Source: an uncultured Bacteroides sp.
GTDB taxonomy: Bacteria > Bacteroidota > Bacteroidia > Chitinophagales > Chitinophagaceae
Assembly: GCA_902168085.1 (NCBI GenBank)
Contig: CABHOP010000013.1
Span: forward strand, 1-52,757
Reading direction: 5' to 3'
Length of the DNA stretch: 52,757 nt
This document shows, piece after piece, positions 49,012 to 52,757 of this stretch (the stretch's first letter is position 1; every line of letters begins with the position of its first letter). The notes beneath the pieces are model-generated. The model saw only the letters and a list, made by a program, of their open reading frames with translations, did no database searches and had not been told where the DNA came from. The position numbers and the translations under genes are program-made.

Positions 49012-50274
49012 TTATTCTATTTCTTTCAGTAATCTTTTGGCTTCCCTCTTTTGCGAGCCGCCTTCGTTCACTATGCTTTCCAGTATTTCTTTGGCTTTTT
49101 GTGTTTTGCCCAGCGCTGTGTAACATTTGGCTGCACCTACGGCCGCGGCCTGCCTGCGTGCGCGGTTTTCGCTGCCGCGCATCTCTTTGGTATATACATT
49201 CAGGGCATCGCCATAGCTCTTTTGTGAAAAGAGTTTATCGGCCCTGTCCAATGCATCAGATTCTGTATTATCTTTTTTGCGAACGCTTGCTTTTACCTCT
49301 TTCAGTTCTGTTTCATTATAGCTGTTGCCGCTTCTTGCATTATATGCGCCGGCCGATGTAGCTGCTACATTTGCGGTACTCCGGGTTGGCATCTTTTCTG
49401 CTTCTTCGGCGGTTATTACTTTATCAGCAGCGGGCTTATCTACCAGCGGCACTTTATATGCTTTTGTTACAACTTCCGCATCCTGCTGGCCTTTGGGTAT
49501 GGCACGTTGTTCATCATTTTGCTGATTGCGGGCAGAGGTTTCGTATTTTGACTTTTCAGGGTCTTTCATAGCATCGAGCACCACGGCAGCCGACTGCTGC
49601 TGCGCCAGTTTTTCCACCTTATCTGCCAGTTTTTTGAAAATGCCGGGATTCTTGGGTTTCGGTTGTGCAGGTGCTACTTGTGCTGCGGCTGCCATACGGT
49701 CGGTTGTTTCCGGCCTGTCGGTGGCATCAGCATCCTGGTTACCGGGCACAGCCGCAGCGGCTATTGCTTTCTCATCCGGTGCCGGTTCCTCATTCATAGT
49801 TATCGGGCTGTTTTTATCAGCAGGTATTTCCTGTGCTATGCCCGGTTGTGTATTAGCCATGCTATCCTGTGTATTGCGGTAGTACCAAAAGCTACCTACC
49901 ATCAGCAAGAGTATAGCCGCAACGGCAGCGGTGCGCCACTGGGGCTGTACATTATTTTTTTTCTTTCTTTTAGCCTGATGATGATGGTAATTCGATTGGG
50001 TAGCGGTAATGGAATTCAGGTGTATCTGCGGGTTATGCAGGCCAAAATGGTCTTTCAGAAAAGCGGTATCCGGTTCTACCATAGCTGCCAAGCCACCTTC
50101 CTGCTGTTCAAACAGGCCTTCTACCGCATCGCTGCACATAGGGCAAGCGTTAAGATGCACCTCTGCAGCGTGTGCCTCCTCGTTGGTCATGGCACCGGTT
50201 ACATAGTCTTTCAGCTGCCTCCGGGTAAGGCAGGTGCTGTTATCGAATATATGTATCAACTGCTCCTTGCTCAT
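49012..50274 (-). CDS. Zinc-finger anti-sigma-type membrane protein with C-terminal TPR
   Basis: A 420-residue protein. Residues 1-50 form a ZAS-type zinc finger with His40-x3-Cys44-x2-Cys47 (HLNACPMC). A basic stretch and one membrane helix follow (about 115-132). A low-complexity Ala/Pro/Gln-rich linker occupies about 135-320. The final part (about 335-420) resembles tetratricopeptide repeats ('DALNVYTKEMRGSENRARRQAAAVGAAKCYTALGKTQKAKEILESI', split). The ATG overlaps the stop of the ECF sigma gene by four bases, the standard sigma/anti-sigma arrangement. The cytoplasmic zinc finger would hold the sigma factor; the TPR part faces the periplasm and may sense protein partners. Confidence 0.85.
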   Translation of the reverse strand: MSKEQLIHIFDNSTCLTRRQLKDYVTGAMTNEEAHAAEVHLNACPMCSDAVEGLFEQQEGGLAAMVEPDTAFLKDHFGLHNPQIHLNSITATQSNYHHHQAKRKKKNNVQPQWRTAAVAAILLLMVGSFWYYRNTQDSMANTQPGIAQEIPADKNSPITMNEEPAPDEKAIAAAAVPGNQDADATDRPETTDRMAAAAQVAPAQPKPKNPGIFKKLADKVEKLAQQQSAAVVLDAMKDPEKSKYETSARNQQNDEQRAIPKGQQDAEVVTKAYKVPLVDKPAADKVITAEEAEKMPTRSTANVAATSAGAYNARSGNSYNETELKEVKASVRKKDNTESDALDRADKLFSQKSYGDALNVYTKEMRGSENRARRQAAAVGAAKCYTALGKTQKAKEILESIVNEGGSQKREAKRLLKEIE

Positions 50275-50840
50275 AATTTCACGTTCCGCGACGCCTCCAG
50301 TTTTATTTTCAGGTTACGCCTGCCATTCTGTATGGCACTCTTCACCTGCATTACGGTATAACCGGTTTGTACGGCAATTTCTGCGTATGTTCTTTTTTGT
50401 AGATAAAACAACTCAATACAGGTACGTTGTTCCTCATTCAAAACCTTTATCGCAGCCTCTAATTGTTCTAGTAATTGTTCCTGTTCTATCTTATGATGCC
50501 AATCTTCCTCAAATTCCATATCTCCTACATCACCTAATTTGCCATTTACTACCGGCACCGGTTTGCGCAGTTGCATAAAACAGTGATTTTTTGCCACCTG
50601 GTATAGCCAGGGCTTAAAGCTTTCCACCTTAAAGCGCTTGAGGTCTTCCAGCAGTTTTATAAATACCTGCTGCATAGCATCTTTGGCAGTATCGGGGTCT
50701 TTCAGGTATTTCAGGCACACGCCATATACCAGGTGCCCATACCTGTCGAACAGGCAGGTAAATGCCATATGCTCATTCCTGTGCACATACCGGAATATCA
50801 ATTCCTCGTCCGGCAATTTCCTGTATTCTCCCTGCGGCAC
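50271..50840 (-). CDS. ECF RNA polymerase sigma factor
   Basis: A 189-residue sigma-70-family ECF factor. Region 2 spans about 20-90 (FTCLFDRYGHLVYGVCLKYLKDPDTAKDAMQQVFIKLLEDL, split; the DAxQxxF helix is region 2.2-2.3), followed by 'WLYQVAKNHCFMQLRK' (2.4). Region 4 is about 120-180 with 'LNEEQRTCIELFYLQKRTYAEIAVQTGYTVMQVKSAIQNGRRNLK' (split), the helix-turn-helix that reads the -35. There is no region 3. Four-base overlap with the zinc-finger gene. Its targets are unknown; it may autoregulate, although no repeated motif was recognised upstream. Confidence 0.93.
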   Translation of the reverse strand: MPQGEYRKLPDEELIFRYVHRNEHMAFTCLFDRYGHLVYGVCLKYLKDPDTAKDAMQQVFIKLLEDLKRFKVESFKPWLYQVAKNHCFMQLRKPVPVVNGKLGDVGDMEFEEDWHHKIEQEQLLEQLEAAIKVLNEEQRTCIELFYLQKRTYAEIAVQTGYTVMQVKSAIQNGRRNLKIKLEASRNVKL

Positions 50841-50969
50841 CTTGGTTTTCCGTTTTAATTAAAATTACTGATAAATATGGCTACAACCCGCCATACGACT
50901 GTTATATTGCAAAAACTGTTCCATGATACCATATATGCGAAATACCTATGATTTTATATCTCAAACCGC

Positions 50970-50977
50970 TATATTTG
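50970..50977 (+). promoter_or_regulatory. -7 element before the pyrophosphatase gene
   Basis: TATATTTG is a perfect TAnnTTTG match 33 bases upstream of the start codon. No convincing TTG is found at the correct -33 distance, so the assignment is tentative. Confidence 0.35.
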
Positions 50978-51010
50978 CCACACTTAAAATTTTAACGTTA
51001 TCTAATCATT

Positions 51011-52757
51011 ATGGGTTTATTCTACCTCGTACCGGCCTTCGGTATTCTTGCCTTGCTGTATACAATGATAAAAGGCTCCTGGGTGAGCAAACAGGATGCG
51101 GGAAACGACCGCATGAAAGAAATTTCGAAGTACATAGCCGAAGGTGCTATGGCCTTTCTGAAAGCTGAGTATAAAATACTTACCTATTTCGTAATTATAG
51201 CCGGCCTGCTGCTGGCTTTCATGGGTTACAGCAATCCTAAAAGCAGCTGGATGATAGCGGTTGCCTTTGTAATAGGTGCGGTATTCAGCGCGCTGGCAGG
51301 TTTCATAGGTATGCGCATAGCTACCAAGGCCAACGTACGTACGGCCAATGCGGCACGTACCAGCCTTAGCAAAGCACTGTCCGTATCTTTTGGCGGTGGT
51401 GCGGTGATGGGCCTGGGTGTTGCCGGCCTGGCGGTACTGGGTTTGGGCAGCCTGTTCATCATTTTGAAAATGATATTTGCCCCCGAAGCCGGTGTTGACA
51501 GCCTGGAAATGGAGCGTACCATTGAAGTACTGACCGGTTTTTCACTGGGTGCTGAAAGTATTGCCCTGTTTGCCCGCGTAGGCGGCGGTATCTATACCAA
51601 AGCAGCCGACGTAGGTGCCGACCTGGTAGGTAAAGTAGAAGCAGGCATACCTGAAGATGACCCGCGCAACCCCGCTACTATTGCCGATAACGTGGGCGAT
51701 AACGTAGGTGACGTAGCAGGTATGGGTGCCGACCTTTTTGGTTCTTACGTAGCAACCGTACTGGCTACCATGGTACTGGGCCGCGAAACAGCTTCTGTTG
51801 ACAATTTTGGTGGTTTCGGGCCGATACTGCTGCCGATGCTGATAGCAGGTGTGGGTATCGTTCTTTCTATAATAGGTACTATGATGGTGCGCATATCTGA
51901 TGGTGCAGGCATCAGCACCAACGCGGTACAGAAAGCACTGAACCTGGGTAACTATGGTTCTATGGTGCTGACGGCTATCGTTTCTTATTTCCTGGTAATG
52001 TACATCCTGCCTGCAAGCATGACGCTGCGCGGACATGAGTTCAGCAATACACAAGTATTTGGCGCCATCATGGTAGGCCTCGTAGTAGGCACACTGATGA
52101 GCATCATCACCGAGTATTATACAGCTATGGGCAAACGCCCGGTAATGAGCATCATCCGCCAGTCGGCTACCGGCCACGCTACCAATGTTATCGGCGGCCT
52201 GGCTATAGGTATGGAAAGTACATTCTTACCCATATTGGTACTGGCAGGGGGCATCTGGGGTTCTTATGCTATGGCTGGCCTGTATGGTGTGGCGATAGCT
52301 GCTGCAGGTATGATGGCTACTACTGCTATGCAGCTGGCCATCGATGCCTTTGGCCCGATAGCTGACAACGCAGGTGGTATAGCTGAAATGAGCGAACTGC
52401 CTAAAGAAGTGCGTGAAAAAACAGACGTACTGGATGCTGTAGGTAACACGACTGCTGCTACCGGTAAAGGTTTCGCCATTGCCTCTGCTGCCCTGACAGC
52501 ACTGGCCTTGTTTGCCGCTTATGTAGGTGTGGCAGGCATCGAAGGCATTGATATTTATAAAGCAGAAGTACTGGCGATGCTGTTTGTAGGTGGTATGATA
52601 CCATTTATCTTCTCATCGCTGGCTATACGCGCAGTAGGACAGGCCGCTATGGCTATGGTGGAAGAAGTACGCCGCCAGTTCCGCGAAATACCGGGTATTA
52701 TGGAAGGTAAAGGCCGCCCTGAATATGATAAATGCGTGGCCATCTCTACCGATGCCT
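51011..52757 (+). CDS. hppA: K+-dependent membrane-bound pyrophosphatase (ion-pumping), 3' end missing
   Basis: The gene starts at 51011 (MGLFYLVPAFGILALLY) and runs off the right edge after 582 codons; full-length family members are 720-760 residues. It is a multi-helix membrane pyrophosphatase that couples PPi hydrolysis to Na+ or H+ export. The catalytic block 'DVGADLVGKVEAGIPEDDPRNP' (split) with 'NVGDNVGDVAGMGADLFGSY' carries the Mg-PPi ligands. The K+-dependence signature reads GNTTAATGKG: Ala where K+-independent pumps have Lys, and Gly where they have Thr, so this enzyme should need K+. Ion specificity (Na+ versus H+) needs the missing part or experiment; Na+ is common in this phylum. 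Confidence 0.93.
   Translation, partial: MGLFYLVPAFGILALLYTMIKGSWVSKQDAGNDRMKEISKYIAEGAMAFLKAEYKILTYFVIIAGLLLAFMGYSNPKSSWMIAVAFVIGAVFSALAGFIGMRIATKANVRTANAARTSLSKALSVSFGGGAVMGLGVAGLAVLGLGSLFIILKMIFAPEAGVDSLEMERTIEVLTGFSLGAESIALFARVGGGIYTKAADVGADLVGKVEAGIPEDDPRNPATIADNVGDNVGDVAGMGADLFGSYVATVLATMVLGRETASVDNFGGFGPILLPMLIAGVGIVLSIIGTMMVRISDGAGISTNAVQKALNLGNYGSMVLTAIVSYFLVMYILPASMTLRGHEFSNTQVFGAIMVGLVVGTLMSIITEYYTAMGKRPVMSIIRQSATGHATNVIGGLAIGMESTFLPILVLAGGIWGSYAMAGLYGVAIAAAGMMATTAMQLAIDAFGPIADNAGGIAEMSELPKEVREKTDVLDAVGNTTAATGKGFAIASAALTALALFAAYVGVAGIEGIDIYKAEVLAMLFVGGMIPFIFSSLAIRAVGQAAMAMVEEVRRQFREIPGIMEGKGRPEYDKCVAISTDA

Noticed and set aside
51226-52743. Minus-strand open frames opposite the pyrophosphatase gene
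   Set aside because: The plus strand encodes a clear membrane pyrophosphatase; the opposite frames are compositional shadows.

Overview
The window comes from a Bacteroidota genome, most likely Chitinophagia-like. The evidence is a very large type IX secretion cargo protein with the CHU_C/gliding C-terminal domain, an arginine operon with the Bacteroidetes-type acylornithine carbamoyltransferase, several TAnnTTTG-type promoter elements, a TonB receptor, LytTR regulators and gene starts that mostly lack strong Shine-Dalgarno sites. The GC content is moderate. No rRNA, tRNA, CRISPR array, prophage or recognisable insertion sequence was seen.

Layout. 1-1530: start of a serine palmitoyltransferase/AONS-type enzyme, a WalJ-like metallo-hydrolase and a small unknown protein. 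1531-1864: a gene-free stretch with two successive terminators and other hairpins, possibly small RNAs. 1865-6358: a 1497-residue secreted adhesin-like protein. 6580-14696: a minus-strand arginine operon (acyltransferase, argG, argC, argD, argF', argB, argE-type deacylase, argH) behind a roughly 300-nt structured leader with a 44-codon ORF and two terminator-like hairpins. 15152-16162: a luciferase-like monooxygenase. 16166-23842: a LytS/LytT two-component pair divergent from a three-gene RND efflux pump, with a repeated 9-11 bp motif between them. 23844-27396: SurE, a lipid kinase, L-2-hydroxyglutarate oxidase and a SET-domain protein. 27656-30401: a hybrid histidine kinase and a membrane PAS protein. 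30436-36640: a DJ-1/PfpI protein, a small unknown protein, DNA polymerase IV, a CheB-domain protein, a PQQ-type sugar dehydrogenase and a TonB receptor. 36637-38580: a phosphatidate phosphatase divergent from a second lipid kinase. 38564-42950: an acetyltransferase, a CDGSH protein, a GIY-YIG/DUF4357 protein, a THUMP rRNA methyltransferase and a DbpA-like helicase. 43056-44303: an orphan protein and a dihydrofolate-reductase-fold protein with a tandem palindromic operator. 44451-48988: a strong promoter, a 15-codon leader ORF and a terminator ahead of a co-directional set (GNAT, ornithine/alanine racemase-like enzyme, universal stress protein, MscS channel, 3-methyladenine glycosylase). 49012-50840: an ECF sigma factor and a zinc-finger anti-sigma/TPR protein. 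51011-end: a K+-dependent membrane pyrophosphatase, truncated by the window edge.

Main biological points. The arginine operon probably runs on N-succinyl intermediates, because the specificity residue of the carbamoyltransferase is Val90 rather than Glu. Two transcription units (arginine and the racemase set) look controlled by leader-ORF attenuation. The efflux pump looks controlled by the divergent LytTR regulator. Positions and motifs were read by eye. Folding energies, conservation and database matches were not computed.
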